From Plantactinospora sp. KBS50 (GTDB taxonomy: Bacteria > Actinomycetota > Actinomycetes > Mycobacteriales > Micromonosporaceae), in contig NZ_CP022961.1 of the NCBI RefSeq assembly GCF_002285795.1, positions 558,001-622,000 on the forward strand: 64,000 nucleotides of DNA, written 5' to 3'. Within the stretch, counting starts at the first letter, position 1; the number at the start of each line of letters is the position of its first letter. Positions 24,587 through 33,778 of the stretch are shown here, piece by piece. A program made the position numbers and the translations under genes. Under the pieces are notes generated by a model, which was given only the letters and a program-made list of their open reading frames with translations, searched no databases and was not told the DNA's origin.

Positions 24587-25528
24587 ATGCGGATCGACGG
24601 GTTCCGGGGCATCGCGGACGCGCTGGGCGGCAGGATCGTGACGGCATCCGTGCTGGCGGGCGGGTTCTCTCACGAGACGTGTCTGTTGACGCTTGCCGAC
24701 GGTCGGGTCGTTGTGCGGTTCGGCGGAACGGACCCGGCGATTGAGGCAGGGGTCATGGCCGCCGCCCGTCGGCATGTGCCGGTTCCGGACGTCCTGTTGG
24801 TCATGCCCGGCGGGGATGAGCACGCACGACCCGCGATGGTCATCGAGTACGTGGACGGGGTCATGCTGAGCGGATTGCTCGGTCAAGGTGATCTTGGCCG
24901 GTCCGCGTTCGGTGAGCTGGGAGCCGAGGTGGGCCGGGCCGTCGCCGGGATCGGCGCTGTGCGGTTTGACAGGCGTGGGTTCTTCGTTGACGGTGACCTC
25001 AGCGTGAAGGAGGAACGGCCGTGGTCGCAGCAGTTGGCCGAGGTCGCCGAGAGCTGCATGGCCGCAGCGCCCGAGGACCGTCTCGACGGCGTGACCCGGC
25101 GCGCCTGGGTTCGGCTGTGCGAGGTCAGCGCGTCGGCGTTGGCAGGCGTCGACGATCACGCCCGGCTGGTGCATGCCGACATCAACCCGAAGAACATCCT
25201 GGTGTCTCCGGCGGGCCTCGGTTGGCGAGTAGCCGCGCTGCTGGACTGGGAGTTCAGCTACTCCGGCTGCCCGTACGGTGACGCCGCGAACATGCTCCGC
25301 CTCGGAGCCGAGTACCCCGAAGGCTTTCTGGACGGCTTCCGCGCGGGCTTCGTCGAGGGCCAGCCCGCTGACCTGCCGCTGGTGGAGAACTGGGCTCATG
25401 CGGGCCGGGTTCTGGACATGTTCGCGCTGAGCGACCTCGTGACTCGCCCGCTGGGGCATCCCGTGGCGGACCAGGCCGCCGAGCAGATCCGGCACTGGGT
25501 CCGGCACGGCGTACCGGACCGGGGTTGA
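24587..25528 (+). CDS. APH-family phosphotransferase (aminoglycoside/choline kinase-like)
   Basis: About 313 residues from ATG 24587 (MRIDGFRGIADALGG); ATG 24557 would add ten. The kinase catalytic loop LVHADINPKNILV (H-x-D, N) and the metal-binding aspartate in LLDWEFSYSGCPYGDAANML are intact, and the ATP-binding side shows AGGFSHETCLLTLADGRVVVRF. It would phosphorylate a small molecule. Resistance to aminoglycosides is only one possibility. Codon use looks somewhat less GC-biased than its neighbours, which may mean a different origin. Confidence 0.8.
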   Translation: MRIDGFRGIADALGGRIVTASVLAGGFSHETCLLTLADGRVVVRFGGTDPAIEAGVMAAARRHVPVPDVLLVMPGGDEHARPAMVIEYVDGVMLSGLLGQGDLGRSAFGELGAEVGRAVAGIGAVRFDRRGFFVDGDLSVKEERPWSQQLAEVAESCMAAAPEDRLDGVTRRAWVRLCEVSASALAGVDDHARLVHADINPKNILVSPAGLGWRVAALLDWEFSYSGCPYGDAANMLRLGAEYPEGFLDGFRAGFVEGQPADLPLVENWAHAGRVLDMFALSDLVTRPLGHPVADQAAEQIRHWVRHGVPDRG

Positions 25529-25540
25529 TCAGCTGGGGCC

Positions 25541-26659
25541 TTAACGCTTGGTCGTGGAAGGGGAGACGGGCTTGACCATCTGCTGGCTCGCCACGGCGTA
25601 GCCGAGGCCGTGGAACAGCCCGCGGGCCGCGGCGTTGCCGGTGAAAAGGTTCAGCTCCATTGCGGGTACGCCCCGAGCAACCAACTCCCGCTCGACCGCC
25701 AGCATGGCGCCCCGGCCGTAGCCCTGCCCGCGCTGGCCGGGATCGATCTCCAGGTGGCTCAGCCCCGCCCGGCCGGACCCCTCGGCGCCGTCGGGCAGCC
25801 GCACCCAGACCCAGCCCACCTCCGTGCCATCCGCCGAGCGCAGGGTTCGCAGCAGCGCGCCCCGGCTCTGCGCCCCATCCGGCAACTCGGTGCGGATCCG
25901 CTCGGCGGTGCGGGCACGGCCCTGTTCCACCGGGATCCGCCGGCTGGCCGCCTCGGACCGGGCATGCTCCTGCGACCAGAGCGGCAGCCGGACCAGTAGC
26001 TCGTCCTCGGTCATCGGTGCCAGCGCGACCAGCGGGGACACCGACTCCGCGGCCTCGGCGGCCCCGTCGCCGGACTCGGCTTCAGCTCCAGCTCCGGCAC
26101 CAACCCCGGCTCCGGCACCAACCCCGGCTCCGGCACCAACCCCGGCTCCGGCACCGGCACCGGTACCGGCCGGACCCGCCGTACCGAACGGCTTCGCCAA
26201 CTGCCAGGCGGTGACCTCGTAGCCGAGACTCTCGTACAGCCGCATGGCCGTGGTGTTGTGGCCGTGCACGTTCAGGCCGAGCGCGCCCACGCCACGGGCG
26301 GCAAGCTCCCGCTCGGCGGCCAGCATGAGGCCCCGGCCGTACCCCCGGCCGCGGTGCTCGGCCGACACCTCGATGTTGTAGACCCAACCCCGCTCGGGGC
26401 CGCCGGCCTGGTCGCCGGGGAGCGCGAGCCAGATCCAGCCGACCTCTTCCCCGGCGGCGTCCCGCCCGGTGAACAGCAGCATGCCGGGGCTTTGCAGGCC
26501 GTGCGGCAGGGCCCGCCGGGTCTGCTTCTCGGAGTCGGCCATCGCCTCCGCGAGGGGAATGTTGCGGGCCTCCGCGTTGGCCCGGGCGTAGTGCTCGACA
26601 GCGGTGCGCATCCGCCGATCGAACTCGTCCTGGGTCATCGGGATCAGCGAGAGCGTCAT
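25541..26659 (-). CDS. Tandem double GNAT acetyltransferase
   Basis: A 372-residue protein with two GNAT domains, each ending in the acetyl-CoA loop motif (HRGRGYGRGLMLAAERELAA and QRGQGYGRGAMLAVERELVA) and a C-terminal LYESLGYEV- or LFHGLGYAV-type segment. Both repeats begin with a similar P-M-T-x-D/E-E motif, so the gene arose by duplication. An Ala/Gly/Val linker encoded by 18-bp repeats joins them. Mycothiol synthase has the same two-domain plan, but the domain starts here differ from MshD. Substrate is unknown. Start ATG 26659. Confidence 0.85.
   Translation of the reverse strand: MTLSLIPMTQDEFDRRMRTAVEHYARANAEARNIPLAEAMADSEKQTRRALPHGLQSPGMLLFTGRDAAGEEVGWIWLALPGDQAGGPERGWVYNIEVSAEHRGRGYGRGLMLAAERELAARGVGALGLNVHGHNTTAMRLYESLGYEVTAWQLAKPFGTAGPAGTGAGAGAGVGAGAGVGAGAGVGAGAGAEAESGDGAAEAAESVSPLVALAPMTEDELLVRLPLWSQEHARSEAASRRIPVEQGRARTAERIRTELPDGAQSRGALLRTLRSADGTEVGWVWVRLPDGAEGSGRAGLSHLEIDPGQRGQGYGRGAMLAVERELVARGVPAMELNLFTGNAAARGLFHGLGYAVASQQMVKPVSPSTTKR
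26090..26161. repeat. 18-bp tandem repeat encoding the GNAT linker
   Basis: Four copies of GGCTCCGGCACCAACCCC (first begins AGCTCC, last diverges), in frame on the minus strand. They encode the repeated GVGAGA segment between the two acetyltransferase domains. Confidence 0.8.
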
Positions 26660-26693
26660 GACGCGAGTGTAGGGAGACGCAGGTCCCCCCGCC

Positions 26694-27797
26694 TCAGGCG
26701 GACTTGCGGGAGGAGGTCTTCTTGGCCGCGCCGGTCGCCTTCTTGGCGCCGGTGCTCTTCTTGGCCCCGGCGGCCTTGCCGGCGGTGGTCTTCTTGGCCG
26801 CGGTGGCCTTGCCGGCGGCGGTCTTCTTGGCCGCGCCGGTGGCCTTCTTCTCGGCGGTCTTCCTGGCCGGAGCCTTCTCCGCTGCCTTCTTCGCTGCCTT
26901 CTTCCCGGCCGGCGCCGCCGCCTTCTTGGCGGAGCGGGCCGAGGTGATCGGGGTGGGCTCCCCGCCACCGCCGTGGGCGCCGCCGCTGCCGCGACCGCCG
27001 CCGGCGCCGCCGGTTTCGCCGCGGGCGGTCCGGGCCCGGTCCACCGAGGCGCGCAGCGCGGCCATCAGGTCGACCGCGGCGGCCGGGGCGGCTTCCTCCT
27101 CCTCGGGTGCGACGATCTCGCGCCCCTCGACCTTGGCGTCGATGACCTCCTGCAGCGCCGCGCGGTAGTCGTCGGTGTAGGCGTCCGGCTGGAAGTCGGC
27201 GGCCATCGAGTCGATCAGCGAGGTGGCCATGGCCAACTCGGGGGCGCGGACGCTGATGTCCTCGTCGAGGAAGCCGAAGTCAGGGCTGCGGATCTCGTCC
27301 GGCCAGAGCATCGTGTTGAGCACCAGCACACCCTCGCGGACCCGCAGCGTGGCCAACTGCTCGCGTTGCCGCAGCGCCACCTTCACGATCGCGACCCGGT
27401 CGGAGTCGGTGAGCGCGTCGCGCAGCAGCACGTACGGCTTGGCCGCCGTGCCCTCGGGCTCCAGGAAGTACGCCTTGTTGTACAGGATCGGGTCGACCTG
27501 CTCGGCCGGGACGAACTCCAGCACGTCGATCGCGTGCGAGGTGCTCAGCGGCAGGTCGGCGAAGTCGGCGTCGGTGAGGATGACCATCTCGCCGCCGCCG
27601 AGGTCGTACCCCTTGGCGATGTCGTCGTAGCTGACCTCCTCGCCGCAGACCGAGCAGGTGCGCTTGTACCGGATCCGGCCACCGTCCTCCCGGTGCACCT
27701 GATGGAACCGGATGTCCTTTTCCTCGGTCGCCGAGTAGACCCGGACCCCGATGGAGACGAGGCCGAACGACACGGCGCCCTTCCAGATTGCCCGCAT
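26694..27797 (-). CDS. ku: Ku protein, non-homologous end joining
   Basis: A 367-residue DNA-end-binding protein, starting MRAIWKGAVSFGLVSIGVRV, the signature of bacterial Ku. The core runs to about residue 255, with the zinc-site-like CSVCGEEV and RELATLRVREGVLVLNTM-type helices. After an acidic stretch (APEEEEAAPAA) comes a long Lys/Ala tail of KKAAKK-type repeats resembling histone H1, as in other actinobacterial Ku proteins, where it helps DNA binding. It is divergent from the ligase and polymerase genes of the same pathway, 123 bp away. Confidence 0.92.
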   Translation of the reverse strand: MRAIWKGAVSFGLVSIGVRVYSATEEKDIRFHQVHREDGGRIRYKRTCSVCGEEVSYDDIAKGYDLGGGEMVILTDADFADLPLSTSHAIDVLEFVPAEQVDPILYNKAYFLEPEGTAAKPYVLLRDALTDSDRVAIVKVALRQREQLATLRVREGVLVLNTMLWPDEIRSPDFGFLDEDISVRAPELAMATSLIDSMAADFQPDAYTDDYRAALQEVIDAKVEGREIVAPEEEEAAPAAAVDLMAALRASVDRARTARGETGGAGGGRGSGGAHGGGGEPTPITSARSAKKAAAPAGKKAAKKAAEKAPARKTAEKKATGAAKKTAAGKATAAKKTTAGKAAGAKKSTGAKKATGAAKKTSSRKSA

Positions 27798-27920
27798 CCC
27801 CGCACTCCTCGCCCCGTCGCCGGTCTCCCTCCGATGTCCATTGACCAGGATTCCACCAGCGGCAACCGGGCGCGAGGCTTTCCCGGCGGATCCGGCGCCG
27901 GCGGATCTAGGCTGGTGAGC

Positions 27921-28876
27921 GTGCCAGGGGCGCCGGTGAAGCCGATGCTGGCGGTGACCGGGGAACTGCCGAGCGCCGCCGGCTGGGGCTACGAGTTCAA
28001 GTGGGACGGCGTACGGGCCCTGGCCGACACCGACGGCGGCCGGCTCGCACTGTGGGCGCGGTCCGGCGTGGAGATCACCGCGGCCTACCCGGAACTGGCC
28101 GCGCTGGCCCGACAGGCCGAGGACGTCCTGCTGGACGGCGAGGTGGTGGTGCTCGGCCCGGACGGTGTCCCGTCGTTCACCGCGCTGGCCGAGCGGATGC
28201 ACGTGCGGGATCCCGGTCGCGCCGCGCGGTTGGCGGCCGGTGCGCCGGTGACGTACATGATCTTCGACCTGCTCCGGCTGCGCGGCGCCGAGCTGTACCG
28301 GTGGTCCTACCGGCAGCGCCGGCGCGCCCTGGAGGAACTGGGCCTGGGCGGGCCGCGCTGGGCCGTACCCCCGGTCTTTGCCGATGGCCGGGCCACCTGG
28401 GCTGCCGCCGGCGAGCACGGCCTGGAGGGGTGGTGGCCAAGCGGCTGGACTCGGCCTACCGCCCGGGGGCGCGCTCGCCGGACTGGGTGAAGGCCAAGCT
28501 GGAGACCACCGGCGACTTCGTGGTGGGCGGCTGGCGGCCGGGGGTACGCCGGATCGGCGGGCTGCTGGTCGGCGTGCCCCGGCCGGACGGCCGGCTGGAC
28601 TACCGGGGCCGGGTCGGCGGTGGGATCGGCGCGGCGACGGAGCGGGAGCTGCTGGGGATCCTGGAGCCCCTGCGCGTACCCGATTCGCCGTTCGTGCCGG
28701 GGGTGGCGCGCGGCGCGGTGCCCCGGGAGGATGCCCGGGGGGCGCGCTGGGTCACCCCTCGCACGGTGGTGGAGGTGAAGTACGGCCAGCGCACCCCGGA
28801 CGGGCGGCTGCGGTTCCCCCGGCTGCTCCGGCTGCGCCCGGACAAGGCCCCGGACGAGGTGCACGATGCCGGCTGA
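27921..28876 (+). pseudogene. ATP-dependent DNA ligase (LigD ligase-type), frame-broken
   Basis: The adenylation motif EFKWDGVRAL supplies the catalytic lysine and motif III reads LLDGEVVV. The frame then breaks in the G-run 28427-28430: continuing after HGLEG, the conserved VVAKRLDSAYRPG and all later ligase motifs, including the OB-fold domain ending near VEVKYGQRTPDG, are in another frame. Adding one G restores about 318 residues, full length for a stand-alone ligase. GTG 27921 lies 7 nt after TAGGCT (27908-27913), a leaderless arrangement. As written the product would be truncated. A sequencing deletion is likely. It overlaps the polymerase gene by 11 bp. Confidence 0.85.
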
Positions 28877-29774
28877 GCGGGTACGGGTCAGGGTGGCCGG
28901 CCGCGAGCTGGAGCTGTCCAATCTGGACAAGGTGCTGTATCCGGCCGCGGGCTTCACCAAGGGCGAGGTGATCGACTACTACACCCGGATCGCGCCGGTG
29001 TTGCTGCCCCACCTGCGGGACCGGCCGCTGACCCGGATCCGCTTCCCCAACGGGGTCGACGGCGCGTCGTTCTTCGAGAAGAACAAGCCGGCGGCCACGC
29101 CCGGCTGGGTGCGGGTGGTCCGGCTGCCGGCGCCGGGTTCGTCGAAGGGCCGGGAGACCATCGAGTACGTGGTGGGCGACGACCTGCCGACGCTGGTGTG
29201 GCTGGCCAATCTCGCGGCGTTGGAGCTGCACACGCCACAGTGGCGGATCGGCCGGCACCCCGACATGCTGGTGGTGGACCTCGATCCGGGGGCGCCGGCC
29301 GGGCTGGCCGAGTGCTGCGCGGTGGCGGTCCGGATGCGGGACCGGCTGGCCGCCGACGGCATCGCCAGCCATCCGAAGACCTCCGGCAGGAAGGGCATGC
29401 AGCTGTGCTGCCCGATCGCCGGCGAGCAGTCGGCCGACGAGGTGTCCGGGTACGCCCGGCGGATCGCCGGCGAGCTGGAGAACGCCGACCCCCGGCTCGT
29501 CACCGCGAAGATGGCGAAGAAGCTGCGGCCGGGCAAGGTGTTCATCGACTGGAGTCAGAACAGCGCGGCCAAGACGACGGTGACCGCCTACTCGCTGCGG
29601 GCCGCGGCCCGGCCCACCGTGTCCACCCCGCTGACCTGGGACGAGGTCGAGGACGCGGTCGCCGCCGGCGGGGCCGTCCGGCAGTTCACCGCCGCCGAGG
29701 TGCTGGCCCGGGTGGACGGGTACGGCGACCTGATGGCCGATCTGCTCGACGGCGGTCCGCGGGTACCCGGTTGA
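28866..29774 (+). CDS. ligD: LigD-type DNA polymerase/primase domain protein
   Basis: A 302-residue stand-alone LigD polymerase (archaeo-eukaryotic primase fold). It begins RVAGRELELSNLDKVLYP, carries the catalytic acids in VVDLDPG, then KTSGRKGMQLCCPI and VFIDWSQNS, all conserved in LigD-POL. It fills gaps and adds nucleotides at breaks held by Ku. Here the functions of fused LigD are on separate polypeptides, with no phosphoesterase gene in the window. It is translationally coupled to the ligase gene. Confidence 0.9.
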   Translation: MPAERVRVRVAGRELELSNLDKVLYPAAGFTKGEVIDYYTRIAPVLLPHLRDRPLTRIRFPNGVDGASFFEKNKPAATPGWVRVVRLPAPGSSKGRETIEYVVGDDLPTLVWLANLAALELHTPQWRIGRHPDMLVVDLDPGAPAGLAECCAVAVRMRDRLAADGIASHPKTSGRKGMQLCCPIAGEQSADEVSGYARRIAGELENADPRLVTAKMAKKLRPGKVFIDWSQNSAAKTTVTAYSLRAAARPTVSTPLTWDEVEDAVAAGGAVRQFTAAEVLARVDGYGDLMADLLDGGPRVPG

Positions 29775-29799
29775 CGAGTTAGTTATTGGTCACTAACAT
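29771..29799 (+). promoter_or_regulatory. Promoter and operator of the TetR gene
   Basis: TTGACG (29771-29776), 17-bp spacer, TAACAT (29794-29799), and GTG 7 nt later at 29807. An inverted repeat GTTAGT (29778-29783), 8 bp, ACTAAC (29792-29797) fills the spacer and reaches into the -10 box. Read on the minus strand, GTTAGTGACCAATAACTAAC resembles the site before the MFS gene. Confidence 0.7.
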
Positions 29800-29806
29800 T
29801 GCCGCC

Positions 29807-30367
29807 GTGAGTCCCAGGATGAGTGCCGACGAGCGCCGGATCGCCGTGCTGAAGGCGGCCCGGATCGAGTTCGGCGCGTCCGGCTACGCGGGCACCAGCA
29901 CCGAGGCCATCGCCCGGCGGGTCGGCGTCTCGCAGCCGTACCTGTTCCGGCTCTTTCCCTCCAAGAAGGCGATCTTCCTGGCCGCCCTGGAGGACTGCTT
30001 CGACCGGCTGGAGGAGTTGTTCGAGACGGCGGGCGAGGGGTTGAGCGGCGCCCCGGCCCGGGAGGCCATGGGCGCGGCGTACGCCGCCCAGCTTGAGGAC
30101 CGGTCCATGCTCCAGCTCCAGTTGCAGATGTGGGCGGTCGCCTGCGACGACGCCGACGTGCGGGCGGTGGCCCGGCGCCGGATGGGGCGGATGTGGGCCC
30201 AGTTCGACCGGATCATCGGCGGCGACGACCGCGAGGTCATGCAGTTCATGGCCAGCGGGATGCTGCTGAACGTCTTCGCGGCGCTGGACATCCCGCGGAT
30301 CAAGGAACAGCTGGGGGAGTCGCTCACCGGGCTGATCGAGCCGCCGCCGGAGGACCGGGCGGGCTGA
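29807..30367 (+). CDS. TetR-family transcriptional regulator
   Basis: About 186 residues from GTG 29807, a leaderless start. The N-terminal helix-turn-helix domain is typical: RRIAVLKAARIEFGASGYAG, TEAIARRVGVSQPYLFRLFP and SKKAIFLAALEDCF. The C-terminal ligand domain contains a Met-rich section (RSMLQLQLQMWAVA). It precedes an MFS exporter by 60 bp and matching operator-like sequences lie before both genes, so it very likely represses the pump and itself. Confidence 0.88.
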   Translation: MSPRMSADERRIAVLKAARIEFGASGYAGTSTEAIARRVGVSQPYLFRLFPSKKAIFLAALEDCFDRLEELFETAGEGLSGAPAREAMGAAYAAQLEDRSMLQLQLQMWAVACDDADVRAVARRRMGRMWAQFDRIIGGDDREVMQFMASGMLLNVFAALDIPRIKEQLGESLTGLIEPPPEDRAG

Positions 30368-30395
30368 GTCGCCCGCCGTTTTGTTGCCCCAAGAA

Positions 30396-30415
30396 GTTAG
30401 TGGTTAATCACTTCC
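30396..30415 (+). promoter_or_regulatory. Operator-like site before the MFS exporter
   Basis: GTTAGTGGTTAATCACTTCC, containing the near-palindrome AGTGgTTAAtCACT. It shares GTTAGTG and the AAT-x-ACT core with the minus-strand reading of the site before the TetR gene (29778-29797). The ribosome-binding site AGGAGGAG of the MFS gene follows directly. Confidence 0.65.
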
Positions 30416-30427
30416 CTAGGAGGAGAG

Positions 30428-31894
30428 ATGCGGCAGGACCGCTCCCAGCTCTGGACGTTCCTGATCACCGGCATCGCGGTCTTCATGGTCGCGATGGACA
30501 ACCTCGTCGTCACCAACGCACTCCCGGTGATCCGGGTGGACCTGCACACCGGGCTGGAGGGGTTGGAGTGGACGGTCAACGCGTACACCCTGACCTTCGC
30601 GGTCTTCCTGCTCACCGGCGCCGCGCTGGGCGACCGGTACGGCCGCCGCCGGCTGTTCACCCTCGGGCTCGCGCTGTTCACCCTGGCCTCGGCGGCGGCG
30701 GCCGTGGCGCCGGACATCCAGACCCTGATCGCCGCCCGCGCCGTGCAGGGCCTCGGCGGCGCCATCGTCACCCCGCTCACCCTCACCCTGCTCGCCGACG
30801 TGGTGCCGGCCGAGCGCCGCGGCACCGCCTTCGGGCTCTGGGGCGCCATGAGCGGCCTGGGCGTCGCGCTCGGACCCGTCATCGGCGGCGCGGTCGTCGA
30901 GTACGCCTCGTGGCAGTGGGTGTTCTGGATCAACGTACCGATCGGGCTGGCGCTGCTGCCGCTCAGCCGAGCCCTGCGGGAGAGCCGCGGCGGCGCGGGC
31001 CGGCTCGACCCGATCGGCGTGCTGCTGGCCACCACCGGCCTGTTCGGGGTGGTGTTCGGGCTGGTCCGCGGCGGCGGACACGGCTGGACCGACGGCACCG
31101 TACTGACCGGCCTGATCGGCGGCGGCCTGCTGGTACTGGCCTTCCTCGGCTGGCAGCGCCGGGCGCCGCACCCGATGATGCCGCTGCACCTCTACCGCAG
31201 CCGCGGCTTCAGCCTGGCCAACGTCGTCGCGTTCGTGATGTCCTTCGGGGTGTTCGGCTCGGTGTTCCTGGGGGCGCAGTTCCTCCAGACCGTCCAGGGC
31301 TACTCGCCGCTGGCCGCCGGCGTCCGGAGCCTGCCCTGGACCGCCCTGCCGGCGCTCGTGGCGCCGTTCTCCGGCCGGCTCGCCGAGCGGATCGGCGGTC
31401 GGCTGGTGCTGGCGCTCTCCCTGGTGCTCCAGGCCGTCGGGATCGGCTGGCTGTCGCTGGTGAGCCGGCCGGACCTGCCGTACTCGCAGCTGGTCGCGCC
31501 GTTCGCGGTGGCCGGCCTGGGCATGGGGCTGTTCTTCGCCCCGATCGCCCGGGTCACCCTCGGCTTCGCCCCGCAGCACCTGGCGGGCGTGGCGTCCGGC
31601 ACCTCCAACGCGCTACGCCAGCTCGGAACGGTGCTCGGGATCGCCGTGCTCGGGGCGATCTTCTCGGCCGCGGGCGGGTACGCCGACGGCGCCCAGTTCG
31701 TCGCGGGGATGCGGGCCGGTCAGTTCGTCGGCGCGGTCGTACTGGTCGGGGCCGCCCTGGTGGCGCTGGCCATCCCGAACGACCGTGTTCCGGCGAGCGC
31801 CGCACTCTCCGACGGCGCGCCCGCGGAGAGTGCCCCGGCGGGTGGCCCGGCCCCGGTCGGCGGCCCGGTGCCCGCGGCGGCCCCGGCCGGCTGA
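30428..31894 (+). CDS. MFS exporter, DHA2 family (EmrB/QacA-like)
   Basis: A 488-residue 14-helix type transporter behind an excellent AGGAGGAG site. VAMDNLVVTNALPVIRVDL is the helix 1 motif, GDRYGRRRLFTLGL is motif A, QGLGGAIVTPLTLTLLADVV and GVALGPVIGGAVV are motif C-like. The C-terminal tail is Ala/Pro-rich. It is controlled by the adjacent TetR repressor according to the shared operator. Substrate is unknown, probably a hydrophobic toxin or metabolite. Confidence 0.9.
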   Translation: MRQDRSQLWTFLITGIAVFMVAMDNLVVTNALPVIRVDLHTGLEGLEWTVNAYTLTFAVFLLTGAALGDRYGRRRLFTLGLALFTLASAAAAVAPDIQTLIAARAVQGLGGAIVTPLTLTLLADVVPAERRGTAFGLWGAMSGLGVALGPVIGGAVVEYASWQWVFWINVPIGLALLPLSRALRESRGGAGRLDPIGVLLATTGLFGVVFGLVRGGGHGWTDGTVLTGLIGGGLLVLAFLGWQRRAPHPMMPLHLYRSRGFSLANVVAFVMSFGVFGSVFLGAQFLQTVQGYSPLAAGVRSLPWTALPALVAPFSGRLAERIGGRLVLALSLVLQAVGIGWLSLVSRPDLPYSQLVAPFAVAGLGMGLFFAPIARVTLGFAPQHLAGVASGTSNALRQLGTVLGIAVLGAIFSAAGGYADGAQFVAGMRAGQFVGAVVLVGAALVALAIPNDRVPASAALSDGAPAESAPAGGPAPVGGPVPAAAPAG

Positions 31895-31953
31895 GAAACG
31901 GCCCACCCGGCAGCGGACGCCCACCCGGCAACGGGCGGGCGTCCGCTGCCGGG

Positions 31954-33633
31954 TCAGTCGACCGACGGCAGGGGCGGGCCGAGCACGTCGTCGGCGTCCA
32001 CGATGGTGTACGCGTACCCCTGCTCGGCGAGGAACCGCTGCCGGTGCGCGGCGTACTCGGTGTCGATGGTGTCCCGGGCGACCACCGTGTAGAAGTGCGC
32101 CTGCCGGCGGTCGGCCTTGGGCCGCAGCACCCGGCCCAGCCGCTGCGCCTCCTCCTGGCGCGAGCCGAACGTGCCGGAGACCTGGATCGCCACGGCCGCC
32201 TCGGGCAGGTCGATGGAGAAGTTGCCCACCTTCGAGATGACCAGCGTGCGGACCTCACCGGCCCGGAACGCGTCGAACAGCCGCTCGCGTTCCTTGTTGG
32301 TGGTCGAACCCTGCACGATCGGCGCGTCGAGAAACTCGCCCAGCTCGTGCAGTTGGTCGATGTAGCCGCCGATCACCAGCACCTGATCGTCCGGATGCCG
32401 CCCGACCAGGGCGCGCACCACCGGAAGCTTGGTCCGGGCGGTGGCCGCCATCCGGTACCGCTCCTCCGGCTCGGCCGTCGCGTACGCCATCCGCTCGGCG
32501 TCGGTGAGCGTGACGCGTACCTCGGTGCAGTCCGCCGGGGCGATCCAGCCCTGCGACTCGATGTCCTTCCACGGCGCGTCGTACCGCTTGGGGCCGATCA
32601 GCGAGAAGACGTCGCCCTCCCGGCCGTCCTCCCGGACCAGCGTGGCGGTCAGGCCGAGCCGGCGCCGGGCCTGCAGGTCGGCGGTGAACCGGAAGATCGG
32701 CGCGGGCAGCAGATGCACCTCGTCGTAGATCACCAGACCCCAGTCGCGGGCGCCGAACAGGTCGAGGTGGGTGAACGCGCCGCCGCGCCGCGCGGTGAGC
32801 ACCTGGTACGTCGCGATGGTGACCGGACGGATCTCCTTGCGCTCGCCGGAGTACTCGCCGATCTCCTCCTCGGTCAGCGAGGTGCGGGCGATCAGCTCCC
32901 GCTTCCACTGCCGGCCGGCCACGGTGTTGGTGACCAGGATCAGCGTGGTGGCCTTGGCCTCGGCCATCGCCGCCGCGCCGACCAGGGTCTTGCCGGCGCC
33001 GCAGGGCAGCACCACCACCCCGGAACCGCCGGCCCAGAACTGCTGCACGGCCTCCCGCTGGTAGGACCGCAGGGTCCACGGCCGGCCACCGTCCCCGCCG
33101 GCCTCGGCCAGCTCGATCGGGTGCGCCTCACCGTCGACGTACCCGGCCAGGTCCTCGGCCGGCCAGCCCACCTTGAGCAGCGCCTGCTTGAGCCGCCCGC
33201 GCTCGGACGGGTGCACCGCGATCGTGTCGTCGTCGACCTTGGCGCCGAACATCCCGGCCAGTTTCTTGCTCTTGGTCACCTCGATCAGCACCATCCGGTC
33301 CAGCGCCCGCAGCACCAGCCCGTGACTCGGGTGGTTGACCAGTTGCAGCCGGCCGTACCGGTCCATGGTGTCGGCCACGTCGACCAGCAGCGCGTGCGGC
33401 ACCGGGTAGCGCGAGTACTTGATCAGGGCGTCCACCACGCCCTCGGCGTCGTGCCCGGCCGCCCGGGCGTTCCACAACCCCAGCGGGGTCAGTCGGTACG
33501 TGTGGACGTGCTCCGGCGAGCGCTCCAGCTCGGCGAACGGCGCGATGGCCATCCGGCAGGCAAGGGCGTCCGGATGATCGACCTCCAGCAGGAGGGTCTT
33601 GTCCGACTGCACGATCAGTGGGCCACCGGTCAC
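31954..33633 (-). CDS. DNA repair helicase XPB
   Basis: A 559-residue superfamily 2 helicase from GTG 33633 with AGAGGAAC upstream. The helicase-type N-terminal domain (residues 1-160) is followed by motif I LPCGAGKTLVG, motif II DEVH, motif III GLTATLVRED, and motif VI QRLGRVLRPK. The actinobacterial XPB homologue unwinds DNA 3' to 5'; its repair role is less defined than in eukaryotes. It is convergent with the MFS gene and divergent from the L,D-transpeptidase. Confidence 0.92.
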   Translation of the reverse strand: MTGGPLIVQSDKTLLLEVDHPDALACRMAIAPFAELERSPEHVHTYRLTPLGLWNARAAGHDAEGVVDALIKYSRYPVPHALLVDVADTMDRYGRLQLVNHPSHGLVLRALDRMVLIEVTKSKKLAGMFGAKVDDDTIAVHPSERGRLKQALLKVGWPAEDLAGYVDGEAHPIELAEAGGDGGRPWTLRSYQREAVQQFWAGGSGVVVLPCGAGKTLVGAAAMAEAKATTLILVTNTVAGRQWKRELIARTSLTEEEIGEYSGERKEIRPVTIATYQVLTARRGGAFTHLDLFGARDWGLVIYDEVHLLPAPIFRFTADLQARRRLGLTATLVREDGREGDVFSLIGPKRYDAPWKDIESQGWIAPADCTEVRVTLTDAERMAYATAEPEERYRMAATARTKLPVVRALVGRHPDDQVLVIGGYIDQLHELGEFLDAPIVQGSTTNKERERLFDAFRAGEVRTLVISKVGNFSIDLPEAAVAIQVSGTFGSRQEEAQRLGRVLRPKADRRQAHFYTVVARDTIDTEYAAHRQRFLAEQGYAYTIVDADDVLGPPLPSVD

Positions 33634-33778
33634 GCCATCGTTCCTCTCGCACTGGTCCTCGCGGCAGACCCTCCAGTCTTGCACGCGGATAACGGGACGG
33701 ACACGGTCGTCGGACGGGCGCAACGGATCCGTGGCATGTCGCGTCTACTGCAAGGTGAACACCGCCTGGGGAGGCTCG

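Noticed and set aside
24587..25528. APH-like gene taken as an aminoglycoside resistance determinant
   Set aside because: Catalytic residues show a small-molecule kinase, but nothing identifies an aminoglycoside substrate and no other resistance genes are adjacent.
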